Assembly: GCF_018614955.1 (NCBI RefSeq)
Contig: NZ_JAGGNV010000057.1
Coordinates: 1-45,295 of the forward strand
From: Variovorax paradoxus
Lineage (GTDB): Bacteria > Pseudomonadota > Gammaproteobacteria > Burkholderiales > Burkholderiaceae_C
Length of the DNA: 45,295 bases
Reading direction: 5' to 3'
Shown here one piece after another: positions 16,258 to 26,700 of the stretch. Within the stretch, counting starts at the first letter, position 1. Every line of letters begins with the position of its first letter. A model generated the notes under the pieces. The model had not been told where the DNA came from. It ran no database searches and saw nothing but the letters and a program-made list of their open reading frames with translations. Position numbers and translations under genes: made by a program.

Positions 16258-17222
16258 ACGCCCGCGGCCTTGATGATCGGGCTCCACTTGGCGATCTCGG
16301 CAGCGACGAACTTCTTGTGCTCGCCCGGCTCGACGCGGCTGTCGCTCGCGACCACGGCGCCCAGGCCTTCCTGCTTCTTGATGAAGTCGGGATCCTTCAG
16401 CGCGACCTTCAGCGCATCGTTGAGCTTCTTGGTCACCGCGGCAGGCGTGCCCTTGGGCGCGTAGAGGCCGTGCCAGATCGTGATCTGGAAGTCCTTCAGC
16501 CCCGATTCCTGCAGCGTCGGCAGGTCCTTGAGCAGCGGCGTCGTCAGGCGCTTCGAGGTGGTCACCGCATAGGCCTTGACCTTCTTGGCTTCGATCTGCG
16601 GCGAGGTGTTGGTGGTCTGGTCGCACAAGAGGTCGATCTGGCCGCCGATCAGGTCGGTGATCGCGGGTGCCGTGCCCTTGTAGGGCACCGGCGTCATCTC
16701 GGTCTTGGTCGCGCTCTGGAACAGCAGGCCGCACAAGTGCGAGGCCGAGCCCACGCCCGCGTTGCCGAGGTTGATCTTGCCCTTGTTCTCCGCGATCCAG
16801 GCGGTGAGTTCCTTGTAGTTGTTGGCCTTCATCGTGGGCTTGGCGATCAGCGTCATCGGCACGTCGTTCACGATGCCCAGGTATTCGAAGTCGCTCTCCA
16901 CCTTGAAAGGCACGTTGCGCACCAGGGTCGGAACGGTCGCCATGCCGATGTGGCTCAAAAGCAGCGTGTAGCCGTCCGGATTGGCGCGCGCCACCTTGGC
17001 GGCGCCGATCGAGCTGCCGGCGCCCGGCACGTTGTCGATCACGATGCTGACGCCGCCCAGCGGCTTGCGCAGCGCCTCGGCCAGGTCGCGCGCCACGCGG
17101 TCGGTCGGGCCGCCTGCGGAGAAAGGCACCACGATGCTGATGGGCTTGCTGCCCGGGAAATCCTGGGCGTAGGCGCCTACGGCAGCGGTGGCGATGGCCG
17201 TGAAGGCGAGCAGTTTTTTCAT
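16245..17222 (-). CDS. Bug-family tripartite tricarboxylate transporter substrate-binding protein
   Basis: A 325-residue periplasmic receptor with a signal peptide (LLAFTAIATAAVGAYA|QD). SISIVVPFSAGGPTDRVAR-like and VIDNVPGAGSSIGA motifs are the Bug (TctC) signature, followed by GYTLLLSHIGM and the PVPYKGTAPAITDLIGGQID region. Bug genes are greatly expanded in Burkholderiales and are often orphaned from tctAB, as here. The ligand may be a carboxylate. It lies beside the divergent gabD-type gene, which fits an organic acid substrate, but this is inference. Confidence 0.93.
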   Translation of the reverse strand: MKKLLAFTAIATAAVGAYAQDFPGSKPISIVVPFSAGGPTDRVARDLAEALRKPLGGVSIVIDNVPGAGSSIGAAKVARANPDGYTLLLSHIGMATVPTLVRNVPFKVESDFEYLGIVNDVPMTLIAKPTMKANNYKELTAWIAENKGKINLGNAGVGSASHLCGLLFQSATKTEMTPVPYKGTAPAITDLIGGQIDLLCDQTTNTSPQIEAKKVKAYAVTTSKRLTTPLLKDLPTLQESGLKDFQITIWHGLYAPKGTPAAVTKKLNDALKVALKDPDFIKKQEGLGAVVASDSRVEPGEHKKFVAAEIAKWSPIIKAAGVYAD

Positions 17223-17383
17223 GGTCTCTCCGTGTTCAATCCGAGTTCAAGGGCCGCGATCTTATCGGGTGAGCGTGGCCGGACGAATACCGGATTGCCC
17301 TTAAGGGATACCGCCGTCCGCGTGTTTGCAGGCAGCCGCCGTGGGTATCGTGATCCCTGGAACCCGAGACAAGGAGCACAGGC

Positions 17384-18844
17384 ATGCTGAAACTGAAGGA
17401 CCCGACCCTGCTGCGCCAGCAGGTTTTCATCGCCGGCGAGTGGGCGGACGCGGACAGCCGCGAAACCATTCCCGTCGCCAATCCCGCCAACGGCGAGCAG
17501 ATCGGCACCGTGCCGAAGTGCGGCACCGACGAAACCGTGCGCGCGATCGCTGCCGCCGAAACGGCCCAGCGCAACTGGGCCCGGCGCCCGGCCAAGGAGC
17601 GTTCGGCCATCCTGCGCAGGCTCAACGACCTGATGCTGGCCAACGTCGACGACCTGGCGCTCATCATGACCACCGAGCAGGGCAAGCCGCTGGCCGAGAG
17701 CAAGGGCGAGATCGCCTACGCGGCCTCCTTCATCGAATGGTTCGCCGAGGAAGCGCGCCGCGTCTACGGCGACACGATCCCGGCCCCGCAGGCCGATCGC
17801 CGCATCCTCGCGTTGAAGCAACCGGTGGGCGTGACGGCCGCCATCACGCCCTGGAACTTCCCCACCGCCATGCTCACGCGCAAGGCCGGCCCGGCACTGG
17901 CCGCCGGCTGCTCGATGGTGGTCAAGCCGGCGACGCAGACGCCGTTCTCGGCGCTGGCCTTCGCCGAGCTCGCCGACCGCGCCGGGCTGCCCAAGGGATT
18001 GCTCTCGGTGCTCACCGGCTCGGCCTCCGAGATCGGCGGCGAGATGACCCGCAGCCCCATCGTGCGCAAGCTCACCTTCACCGGCTCCACCGAGGTCGGG
18101 CGCACGCTGATGAAGCAGTCGGCCGACACCATCAAGAAGCTCTCGCTCGAGCTCGGCGGCAACGCGCCCTTCCTCGTCTTCGACGATGCCGACCTCGATG
18201 CGGCGGTCGAAGGCGCGATGGTCTCCAAGTACCGCAACACCGGCCAGACCTGCGTCTGCGCCAACCGCATCTACGTGCAGCGCGGCGTGCTCGAGACCTT
18301 CACCGAGAAGCTGGTGACCAAGGTCAACGCGCTGAAGGTGGGCGTCGGCACCGAGCCGGGTGTGACCCAGGGCCCGCTGATCGACGACAAGGCGGTGGCC
18401 AAGATCGAGGAGCACGTGGCCGATGCGGTGAAGAAGGGCGGCCAGGTCCTGGCCGGCGGAAAGCGCCACGCACTCGGCGGCAACTTCTATCAGCCCACCG
18501 TGATCGGCGGCGCGACGGCCGGGATGCTGGTGGCGCACGAAGAAAGCTTCGGCCCGCTGGCGCCGATCTTCGCCTTCGACACCGAGGCCGATGCGATCGC
18601 GGCGGCCAACGACACCGAGTTCGGCCTGGCCTCGTACTTCTACAGCCGCGACATCGGCCGCATCATGCGCGTGGCCGAGCAGCTGGAGGCCGGCATCGTG
18701 GGCGTGAACACCGGCCTGATCTCCACCGCCGAGGCACCCTTCGGCGGCGTCAAGCAGTCGGGCCTGGGGCGCGAAGGCTCGAAGTACGGACTCGACGAGT
18801 TCCTCGAGATCAAGTACGTGTGCCTGGCGGGGCTGGACCAATGA
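17384..18844 (+). CDS. gabD: NAD(P)-dependent succinate-semialdehyde dehydrogenase-type aldehyde dehydrogenase
   Basis: A 486-residue aldehyde dehydrogenase close to GabD. Motifs include ITPWNFPTAMLTRKAGPALA, LTFTGSTEVGRTLM, the catalytic Glu in LELGGNAPFLVF, and the active-site Cys in GQTCVCANR, where the second Cys matches the redox-switch pair of GabD. The end reads PFGGVKQSGLGREGSKYG and continues into the DEFLEIKYVCL tail. It oxidises succinate semialdehyde or a close analogue to succinate. It is divergent from the Bug gene and convergent on the PanE-like gene with a 3-base gap. Confidence 0.92.
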   Translation: MLKLKDPTLLRQQVFIAGEWADADSRETIPVANPANGEQIGTVPKCGTDETVRAIAAAETAQRNWARRPAKERSAILRRLNDLMLANVDDLALIMTTEQGKPLAESKGEIAYAASFIEWFAEEARRVYGDTIPAPQADRRILALKQPVGVTAAITPWNFPTAMLTRKAGPALAAGCSMVVKPATQTPFSALAFAELADRAGLPKGLLSVLTGSASEIGGEMTRSPIVRKLTFTGSTEVGRTLMKQSADTIKKLSLELGGNAPFLVFDDADLDAAVEGAMVSKYRNTGQTCVCANRIYVQRGVLETFTEKLVTKVNALKVGVGTEPGVTQGPLIDDKAVAKIEEHVADAVKKGGQVLAGGKRHALGGNFYQPTVIGGATAGMLVAHEESFGPLAPIFAFDTEADAIAAANDTEFGLASYFYSRDIGRIMRVAEQLEAGIVGVNTGLISTAEAPFGGVKQSGLGREGSKYGLDEFLEIKYVCLAGLDQ

Positions 18845-18847
18845 CCG

Positions 18848-19774
18848 TCAGCTGGCGGGGCGCCCTTCGCTGTGCACCGACAGGATGTCGAAGATTGCGC
18901 GGTTGCACGGCGTGGCGACGCCGAGGCGCGCGCCGCGCGCCACCACGTCGCCGCTGAGCCATGCGACCTCGAGCCGGTTGCCGCGCTCGAGGTCGTTGTG
19001 CATCGACGAGGTCATCGTGGCCGGCAGCTGGTCGGCGAAGGCCATCCGGTCCTCCGCATAGTCGGCCGCGATCGGCACGCCCTCGGCACGGGCGACCTGC
19101 ACCACTTCGTCGATCACGTCGTGCAGGAAGGCGCGCGAACGGGCGTTGCCGCGGATCGCGCCGATCGGAACGCGCGCCAGGCTGGTGGTGCCCGAGAGCC
19201 CGACCAGGAAGACGAACTTCTCCCAGATGCTCTGCTGGATGCGCGCGCTGAGCTCGACGTCGATGCCCGCTTCGACACAGGCGTCGCGAAAGCAGCCGAC
19301 GCGCGGCGAGACCGTGCCGTCGTACTCGCCGAACACCAGCTTCTGCAAGGCGCCCGTGTGACGGATCAGCCCCGGCTCGGCAATCGTCGCCGCGATATAG
19401 CAGACGCCGCCGATCACGTGCTCCGCGCCGAGCACCTGGCGCAGGATGTCGTCCTTCACCACGCTGTTCTGGAACGACACCACGGCGGTCTCGGCGCCGA
19501 TCAGGGGCTTGAGGGCTTCGGCCGCCGAAACGGTGTCCCACAGCTTGACGCCGAAGAGCACGATGTCCGCGCCGTCGATGCCAGCCGGCGTGTCGGTCGC
19601 CTTGACCTTCGGCAGATGCAGGTCGCCGCGCGGACTCTCCACGCGCAGGCCGCGCTCGCGCAGCGCCGCAAGCTGCTGCCCGCGCGCCACGAAAGTGACG
19701 TCGTGCCCGGCATGCGCCAGGCGCGCACCGAAGTAGCCGCCGACGCCGCCGGTTCCCATGACGGTGATGCGCAT
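18848..19774 (-). CDS. panE: 2-dehydropantoate 2-reductase family protein
   Basis: A 308-residue ketopantoate reductase-like protein. The N-terminal Rossmann motif is MGTGGVGGYFGARLAHAGHD, followed by VKLWDTVSAAEALKPLIG and the SVVKDDILRQVLG stretch. The C-terminal ApbA domain includes IWEKFVFLVGLSGTTSLAR with the candidate catalytic Lys, then DLERGNRLEVAWLSGDVV, where the Glu binds ketopantoate in known enzymes. Burkholderiales carry several paralogues, so pantothenate biosynthesis is not certain; the neighbour gabD suggests a catabolic reductase is possible. Confidence 0.88.
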   Translation of the reverse strand: MRITVMGTGGVGGYFGARLAHAGHDVTFVARGQQLAALRERGLRVESPRGDLHLPKVKATDTPAGIDGADIVLFGVKLWDTVSAAEALKPLIGAETAVVSFQNSVVKDDILRQVLGAEHVIGGVCYIAATIAEPGLIRHTGALQKLVFGEYDGTVSPRVGCFRDACVEAGIDVELSARIQQSIWEKFVFLVGLSGTTSLARVPIGAIRGNARSRAFLHDVIDEVVQVARAEGVPIAADYAEDRMAFADQLPATMTSSMHNDLERGNRLEVAWLSGDVVARGARLGVATPCNRAIFDILSVHSEGRPAS

Positions 19775-19972
19775 GAAATCTCCTCTTCGATTGACAGTGC
19801 GGGCAATGATGCACTCGAACCGGACCGCGCCCTACGCCCTTCGCGCTAGACCGTATTGCGAATAGGCGACCCCCAGGGCCGCTCCTAGACTCCGCGACGA
19901 GTCTGAGAGGGCCGCACTTCCGCGGCGTCGCGGTTCGCGCAAGCGGGCCTACAGACTGCGCGCGGGGGTCGA

Positions 19973-22105
19973 ATGCAAGGTTTTTTGAGGTTCGTGTGGG
20001 CGCACTCTGCGCGCAAGTGGATCGCAGGCGCTTTCGGACTCGGGGCGCTGGTCGGCTGCCAGTGGGCCATGGCGCAGGCACCCGATGCCGAGGCCGCCGC
20101 GAGCAAGCAGGAACAGGCGCGGCTCGCCGACACCGACACGCTGCTCGCGCTCACCAATGATGGTGCGGTGCTCTATGCACAGGACAGCCCCAAGCTCTCG
20201 GGCTATCAATATTGCAGCCAGGCGGTCGCGCTGGCCGAGGCCGGCGAGTTCCGCCAGAGCGTGCGCGCCGCGAGCAAGGCGATGCACCTGGCCAACGCCA
20301 CGCGCGACCCGAACCTGCTCGCGATGGCGAATCGCGACCTCGCCATCGTCTACAGCTACTCGGGACAGCTCGAGAAGGCCGAGGAGTTCGCGCGCGAGGC
20401 ACTCAAGCATCCGGCGCGCGATCCCAAGCTGGTCGTCGGGCCGGTGCACAAGGTCATCGGCGACGTGCAGACGCGGCGCGGCGACTATGCCGGCGCGGTG
20501 CTGAGCTACGACACGGCGCTCGCCAACAGCTCGGAGCGCTATGCGCCGCTGGTGCAGTCCTCGCTCGTCAATGCGCTGATCGAGTCGGGCGACCCGGCAC
20601 GGGCGCGCCAGCTGCTCGGCACGCTGCCGCCGCCGCGCGAGGCGCCGCTGGCCGCGCAACTGGAGCGCACGCGCGCGCGGCTGCTCCTGGCCGAGAACAA
20701 GCCGGCCGAGGCGCGCGACCTGTACCTGCAGCTGACCACGCGTTCGGTCGGCACCGACAGCGGCTACTACCAGCTCTGGGCCTGGGACGGCGTGGCGCGC
20801 AGCGAGCTCGCGCTGGGGCAGAAGCAGGCCGCGGCCGAGGCGGTGGGCCGTGCGCTCGGCGGCGTCGATGCGGTGCGCGCGAAGTTCCGCAGCGAAGAAT
20901 TCAAGATGGGCCTGTTTTCCGACCTGCAGGCGGTGTTCGAGCGCGGGGTCGGCCTCTACAGCGATGTCGGCGATGTGCGCCAGGCCTTCGAGCTCAGCGA
21001 GCGCAGCCGCTCTCGTGCGCTGCTCGACGCGGTGCGCGGCCGCGCGCGCGTGAGCAGCGAGGCGGCCGCGACCGTCGACCTCGCGACGCTGCAGCGCACG
21101 CTGGCGCCCGACGAGCGCGTGCTGCAGTTCCATGCACTGCCCGACCGCCTGCAGACCTGGGTGGTCAGCCCCTCGAGCATCGAGGCGAAGAGCATCGCGA
21201 TCAAGCGCGACGACCTGACGGAGCTGGTCGAGACCTTCCGCAATTCGGTGGTGCGCGGCCGGCGCGCTGCCATCGCCAATGCCGACAAGCTGGGCGCTGC
21301 GCTGCTCGGCCCGCTGGCGCTGAAGCCGGGCGAGCGCCTGGTCATCGTGCCGCACGGGCCCTTGCATTACCTGCCCTTCCAGGCGCTGCGCTTGAATGGG
21401 CGCTACGTGATCGAGACGCATCCGGTCTCGGTCGCGCCCTCGATGAGCATCGCGGTGCAGCTCGCGCAGCGCTCGCCGCGCGTCGACGCCGCGCTCGTCG
21501 CCTTCGGCAATCCGCGCATCGAAGACAAGTACGACCTGCCCGGCGCCGAGGTCGAGGTCAAGCAGCTCGCGCAGCTCTTCCCGCGCAACAACGTCTACAT
21601 GGGCGCGGCCGCCACCAAGACGCAGTTCCGCGACGTGGCCGCGCGCGCGCCGCTGATGCACGTGGCGGCCCATGCCGAAGCCGACCAGATCGATCCGCTC
21701 TACTCGCGCATCCTGCTGGCCAACGAAGGCGGCAAGCAGAACTTCCTGGAAGCGCACGAGATCCTTGGCCTGCCGATGCAAGGCACTGCGCTGGTCACGC
21801 TGTCGGCCTGCGAGTCGGGCCTGGGCCGCATCGCCCAGGGCGACGAGGTGCTGGGCTTCACGCGCTCCTTTCTCTCCGCTGGCACCTCGAGCCTGATCTC
21901 CTCGCTGTGGCCGGTGTCCGACGACGCCACCGCCATCCTCATGAGCACGCTCTACGCCGAGCTGGCCAAGGGCAGGGACATCCAGCAGGCCATGCAGGCC
22001 GGGCAGCTGGCCGTATTGAAGGAACCCCGCATGTCGCATCCGTTCTTCTGGGCCCCGTTCAACCTGATCGGCAACTGGCGGTTGAAGGTGGGGAGCCCGG
22101 CATGA
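19973..22105 (+). CDS. exported TPR-CHAT (caspase-like) domain protein
   Basis: A 710-residue protein. Residues 1-36 are an export signal with a hydrophobic core and either a lipobox-like LVGC at 26-29 or an AMAQA cleavage site. The middle is a helical TPR-like array (SYSGQLEKAEEFAREALKHP, GDYAGAVLSYDTALANS). The C-terminal third is a CHAT peptidase domain with the likely dyad His567 (HVAAHAE) and Cys613 (LSACESG), then SSLWPVSDDATAILM. CHAT proteins are C14 clan caspase relatives. Being exported, it should act in the periplasm or at the outer membrane. It leads an operon with tpsB (ATGA overlap) and tpsA, so it may process, anchor or guard the exoprotein; the function is inferred. Confidence 0.88.
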   Translation: MQGFLRFVWAHSARKWIAGAFGLGALVGCQWAMAQAPDAEAAASKQEQARLADTDTLLALTNDGAVLYAQDSPKLSGYQYCSQAVALAEAGEFRQSVRAASKAMHLANATRDPNLLAMANRDLAIVYSYSGQLEKAEEFAREALKHPARDPKLVVGPVHKVIGDVQTRRGDYAGAVLSYDTALANSSERYAPLVQSSLVNALIESGDPARARQLLGTLPPPREAPLAAQLERTRARLLLAENKPAEARDLYLQLTTRSVGTDSGYYQLWAWDGVARSELALGQKQAAAEAVGRALGGVDAVRAKFRSEEFKMGLFSDLQAVFERGVGLYSDVGDVRQAFELSERSRSRALLDAVRGRARVSSEAAATVDLATLQRTLAPDERVLQFHALPDRLQTWVVSPSSIEAKSIAIKRDDLTELVETFRNSVVRGRRAAIANADKLGAALLGPLALKPGERLVIVPHGPLHYLPFQALRLNGRYVIETHPVSVAPSMSIAVQLAQRSPRVDAALVAFGNPRIEDKYDLPGAEVEVKQLAQLFPRNNVYMGAAATKTQFRDVAARAPLMHVAAHAEADQIDPLYSRILLANEGGKQNFLEAHEILGLPMQGTALVTLSACESGLGRIAQGDEVLGFTRSFLSAGTSSLISSLWPVSDDATAILMSTLYAELAKGRDIQQAMQAGQLAVLKEPRMSHPFFWAPFNLIGNWRLKVGSPA

Positions 22106-23772
22106 GGGGCGCCGGCTCGGTGGTGGCTGTCGCGCTGGCGCTGGCCGCGCAGGCCGCGCAGGCGGCGGACGGGGAGGCCACGACGCTGCTGCCCACCCAG
22201 GACCCGTGCGGCAGCTGCGACCGCCCGCTCGCCCAGGCTTCGGGCGCGCCGCAAAGCCTGCCCGCGCCGCCCGTGCCGGCGGCCGCGTTCCGCCTCAACG
22301 ACCTGCGCCTGAACGGCGTCAAGGCGCTCAGCAACGAAGAGCTGCAAGGCATTACGCAGCCCTACATCGGCCGCGACGTGACGCTCGGCGACCTCGAGGC
22401 GCTGGCGCAGGCCATCACCGCCCGGTACCGCGAGCGCGGCTACTTCCTCGCGCAGGCGGTGGTGCCGGTGCAGACCGTGCAGGGCGGCGTGGTCGAGATC
22501 AGCGTGATCGAAGGTCGGCTCGGCAAGGTCGACGTGGCGGTGGCGCCCGATGCGCCGATCGCCGAGGCGCGCGTGCGCGCCTTCCTCGTGCCGGTGCAGC
22601 CGGGGGAAGCGGTCAATGCGCAAAGCTACGAACGCGCGATGCTGCTGCTGTCGGACCAGCCGGGCATCCGCGTCGCCTCCGGCCTGCAGGAGGGCACGCA
22701 GCCCGGCACCACCGATCTCTCGGTCGAGGTGACGGCGGCGCGGCGCTGGGTCTTCACCGCCGAGGCCGACAACCACGGCACCAAGGAGTCCGGCCGCTAC
22801 CGCATCGGCGGCAGCGCGCGCTGGCTCAGCCCCTTCGGCATCGGCGACAACCTCGATCTGCGCGCGATGGTGTCCAACGACAACGGGCTGGTCTTCGGCC
22901 GCGCCGCCTACGAGGCGCCGATCGGCAGCAGCGGACTGCGCGCCGGCGTGGGCCTGGCGCGCGTCAACTACGAGCTCGGCGGGCAGTTCGCCGATCTCGA
23001 TGCGCAGGGCACGGCCGACGTGCTCGACTTCTCGCTCAACTACCCGCTGATCCGCCAGCGCCAGCAGAATCTCTTTCTGCGCCTCGGCGCCGACGTCAAG
23101 GACCTCACCGACGAGCTGCAGGCGGTGGCCTTCACGTCGAAGAAGCGGGTGCACGGCCTCGGCCTCGGCTGGACCTGGGAGCGGCGCGACGAAGTGCTGG
23201 GCGGCGGCTACTGGGCCAGCTCGGGCACGCTCTACCGCGGCAAGCTGGACATCCGCGATCCGCAGACCCTCGCCTTCGACCAGAGCATCGCCGGCCGCCG
23301 CACCGAAGGCGACTTCACCAAGCTGAGCTTCCTGGTCTCGCGGCTGCAGGCCATCGTGCCGCGCCACTCGCTCTATCTGTCGCTCGGCGGCCAATTGGCC
23401 AGCAAGAACCTCGATGCTTCCGAAAAGCTCGCGCTCGGCGGCGCGCGCGCGGTGCGCGCCTATCCCTCCGGCGAGGTGCTGGCGGACGAGGGCGTGATCG
23501 GCATCGCCGAATGGCGCTGGTCCTACAACGAGGAGCTCACGCCCTTTTTGTTCTACGACGCGGCGCGCGGCAAGCTGGCGCGCGACCCGACGCCCTTCGA
23601 CGGCGTCAACCGCCTGAGCCTGCGCGGCTTCGGCGTCGGCGTTTCGTGGGCGCGGCCCGGCAACTTCGCCATCAACGCAACGCTCGCCTGGCGCGACGGC
23701 ACCCGGCCGGCGCAGACCGACGGCGGCGGCCGCAATCCGCGGCTTTACGTACAGGCGCAGAAAGCGTTTTGA
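22102..23772 (+). CDS. TpsB outer-membrane transporter, ShlB/FhaC/HecB family
   Basis: A 556-residue Omp85-superfamily secretion pore. It has a signal peptide (VVAVALALAAQAAQA|AD), a Pro-rich linker, POTRA domains from about residue 60 (LRLNGVKALSNEELQG, ARYRERGYFLAQAVVPVQ, VEISVIEGRLGKV), and a C-terminal beta-barrel. The barrel contains the L6-type loop motif read here as ARAVRAYPSGE, where VRGY is the common form. It secretes the TpsA partner encoded one base downstream. Start 22102 overlaps the CHAT stop as ATGA; longer in-frame extensions upstream are shadow of the CHAT gene. Confidence 0.93.
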   Translation: MRGAGSVVAVALALAAQAAQAADGEATTLLPTQDPCGSCDRPLAQASGAPQSLPAPPVPAAAFRLNDLRLNGVKALSNEELQGITQPYIGRDVTLGDLEALAQAITARYRERGYFLAQAVVPVQTVQGGVVEISVIEGRLGKVDVAVAPDAPIAEARVRAFLVPVQPGEAVNAQSYERAMLLLSDQPGIRVASGLQEGTQPGTTDLSVEVTAARRWVFTAEADNHGTKESGRYRIGGSARWLSPFGIGDNLDLRAMVSNDNGLVFGRAAYEAPIGSSGLRAGVGLARVNYELGGQFADLDAQGTADVLDFSLNYPLIRQRQQNLFLRLGADVKDLTDELQAVAFTSKKRVHGLGLGWTWERRDEVLGGGYWASSGTLYRGKLDIRDPQTLAFDQSIAGRRTEGDFTKLSFLVSRLQAIVPRHSLYLSLGGQLASKNLDASEKLALGGARAVRAYPSGEVLADEGVIGIAEWRWSYNEELTPFLFYDAARGKLARDPTPFDGVNRLSLRGFGVGVSWARPGNFAINATLAWRDGTRPAQTDGGGRNPRLYVQAQKAF

Positions 23773-23773
23773 C

Positions 23774-26700
23774 ATGAAACACCCTCATAGCTCCGCGCGC
23801 TTCAGCATGCGTCCCGTGGCGCTGGCCCTGGCATGCATGGGGGCCGCGCCGGCCTTCGCGCAACTGCCGACCTGGAACAACTTCCAGGTGCGCGGCGGCG
23901 CCGTCGCGGTCGGCACGCCGACGGCCGGCGGCACGCAACTGGGCATCGTGCAGGGCACGCAGCGCGCCATCGTCGACTGGCAGGGCTTCTCCATCGGCCC
24001 GGGCCACGCGGTCAACATCGCGCAGCCGGGCGCCAGCAGCGTGCTGCTCAACCGCGTGACGGGCAACGAGCTGTCCACCATCGCGGGTTCGCTGAATGCC
24101 AACGGGCGCGTGTTCCTCGTCAATCCCAACGGGGTGTTGTTCGGCAATGGCGCGAGCGTGAATGTCGGCGGGCTGATTGCGTCGACGCTCAAGATGAGCA
24201 CCAGCGACAGCGCCTTCATGAGCGGCACCGAGCGCTTCGAGTTCAAGCAGGATGGCACTGCCTTCGGCACGGTCGAGAACCGCGGCGGCATCACGGCGCA
24301 GGGCGGCAGCACCATCGCGCTGATCGGCGCGCAGGTCAGCAACAGCGGCAGCATCGTCGCGCAGGGCGGCACCGCCGGACTGGTGTCGGGCGACACGGTG
24401 ACGGTCGATTTCGCGGGCGACGGGCTCACCACCTTCAAGGTCTCGTCCGGCCTCTACAGCGGCGTCGCCAACAGCGGCGTTGTGCAGGCCGATGGGGGGC
24501 GCGTCGTGATGATGGCGACCGCGGGCAGCGAACTCGCGCAAGGCGTGGTCAACACGCGCGGGGTGCTGCGCGCCGATTCTCTGGCTTCGCGCAACGGCGA
24601 GATCGTGCTCGACAGCGGCGGCTCGGCCGCCGGCGTCACCCTCAATGGCGGCTTGCTGTCCGCGGCCGGCAACGGCGCAGGTCTGACGGGCGGCTCGGTC
24701 GATATCAAGGGGCGGACGATCCTGCTGCAGCCCGGTGCGCCGGACGATGGCGGCGTCATCGACGCCAGCGGCAGCGCCGGCGGCGGCCGCATCCGGCTGC
24801 AGGCCGCGGCGGTCGGCGGCGATCCGCAGACTGGCGCGATCGCCGTCGCCGCGGGCAGCCGCATCAGTGCCGATGCCACCGTGGCCGGCAACGGCGGCGA
24901 TGTTCGGCTGATGGGCGAACGCACGCTGCGCGCCTACGGCACGCTCTCGACCCGCGGCGGGCCGAATGGCGGCGACGGCGGCTACATCGAAACGTCGGGC
25001 GGCTTCGCCATGCCGGCGGGCGAGAGCAACGGCGGCATCGATCTCGCGGGCCTGCGCACCGACGCTTCGGCACCGCGCGGCACCGCGGGCACCTGGCTGA
25101 TCGATCCCTTCAACGTCACCATCGTCAACGGTGCGGCCGACGGCGGCCTCACGAGCAATCCTTTTGCCCCGATCGCCGACTCCACCATCCAGGACGGCGA
25201 CATCAACAACGCACTCAACGGCGGCACCAGCGTGCGCATCACCACCGGCAACCCGGCCGCCGGCATCGCGAACGTCGGCGACATCGTGATGGACGACGTG
25301 CAGATCGAGTACAGCGGCAACAAGGGCGCGCTCACCTTCCAGCTCGATGCCCATCGCAGCGTGCGCGGCAACGGTGCCTCGGTCATCGCGTCGATCGGCG
25401 ATCCGCTGAACGTGATCTTCAATGCCGATGCGAACGGCGCCGGCGCCGCCGTCGGCGGCGGCCAGGTCAGTTTCGACGGCGCCATCTACACCAACGGCGG
25501 CAACGTCTCGATGAACGGCGCCTGGGCCAACGCCAGCAACGAGATGTGCAGCATCTGCCTGACCGGCGCGCTGATCGACACGCGCACCGGCAACCAGCAG
25601 CTGATCCCCGGGACGCCTGGTTTCTATACCGGCGGCAGCAACGCGGGCACGGGCGGCTCGGTGCAGCTCACCGGCATCAGCACCACCCCTAGCTTCGGGG
25701 CGACGACGAACGGCGCGGTGTTCATGCAGAACAGCACCATCACGACGGCCACCGGCAATGTGACGATGTTCGGCAGCCACAGCGCGGGCAGCGGCGTCCA
25801 GCTCGAAAGCTTCGACGCCGCCACCACCATCATCACCACCAGCGGCAACGTGTCGGTGACGGGCATCGGCAGCTTCACCAGCAACAGCTCCGAAGCGCCG
25901 GGCCACGGTGTCGTGATCAACGGCGAAACCATCACCACCGTCGACGGCAACATCACGGTGACGGGACGCCGGCTGGCCGGCGGCACGGCCGGCAACGGCG
26001 TGCTGCTGCGCGACGATGCGCTGCTGCAGACCACCGGCAGCGGCGACATCATCGTCACGGGCCAGTCCGACGGCGGTGCCGCGGGCGTGAACATCGCGCC
26101 CCAGGCCTCGACGACGGCACCGCCGGCCGGCCGCATCGACGGCAACCGCAACGTCGTGCTGCGCGCGGTCAACGACGGCAGCACCGATGCGCTCGCGATC
26201 GGCGGCACGGTGCGTGCGGGCAATGCGCTCGACCTGCGGCCCGGCGGCGTGGACCTCGCGGGCAACGCGCAGGACCGCCCGGACGTGCCGATCACGCTCG
26301 GCGGCGCGGCAGCCACCGGCTTCGCGGTCTCGGCCGCCGAGTTCACGCGTCTCACCACGCCGACCATCGTGGCCGGCAGCAATGCGCATGCGGCCGACAT
26401 CGATGTGGTGGGCGCGCTCGCGCTGGCCTCGGCGCTCACGCTGCAGAACGGCGCGGGCGGCAATATCAACCTCGGCGCGGCGGTGTCGACGCCGCAGCTC
26501 GGCCTCTTGAGCGCCGGCAACATCACGCAGGCGGCCGCCGCGGCGATCACGGCCGGCACGCTGCTCGCGCGCTCGAGCGGCGGCAGCGTGGCGCTGCGCA
26601 ATCCATTCAACAACGTGGGCACGGTCGGCGGCGCCGCCGCGGGCAGCTTCGCTTACGTGGATGCCGACGCGGTCACCCTCGGGCCGGTGACGGTGACCGG

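Noticed and set aside
20212..22101. Long upstream extension of the tpsB frame
   Set aside because: It is the shadow of the CHAT gene in another frame; the tpsB signal peptide starts at 22102.
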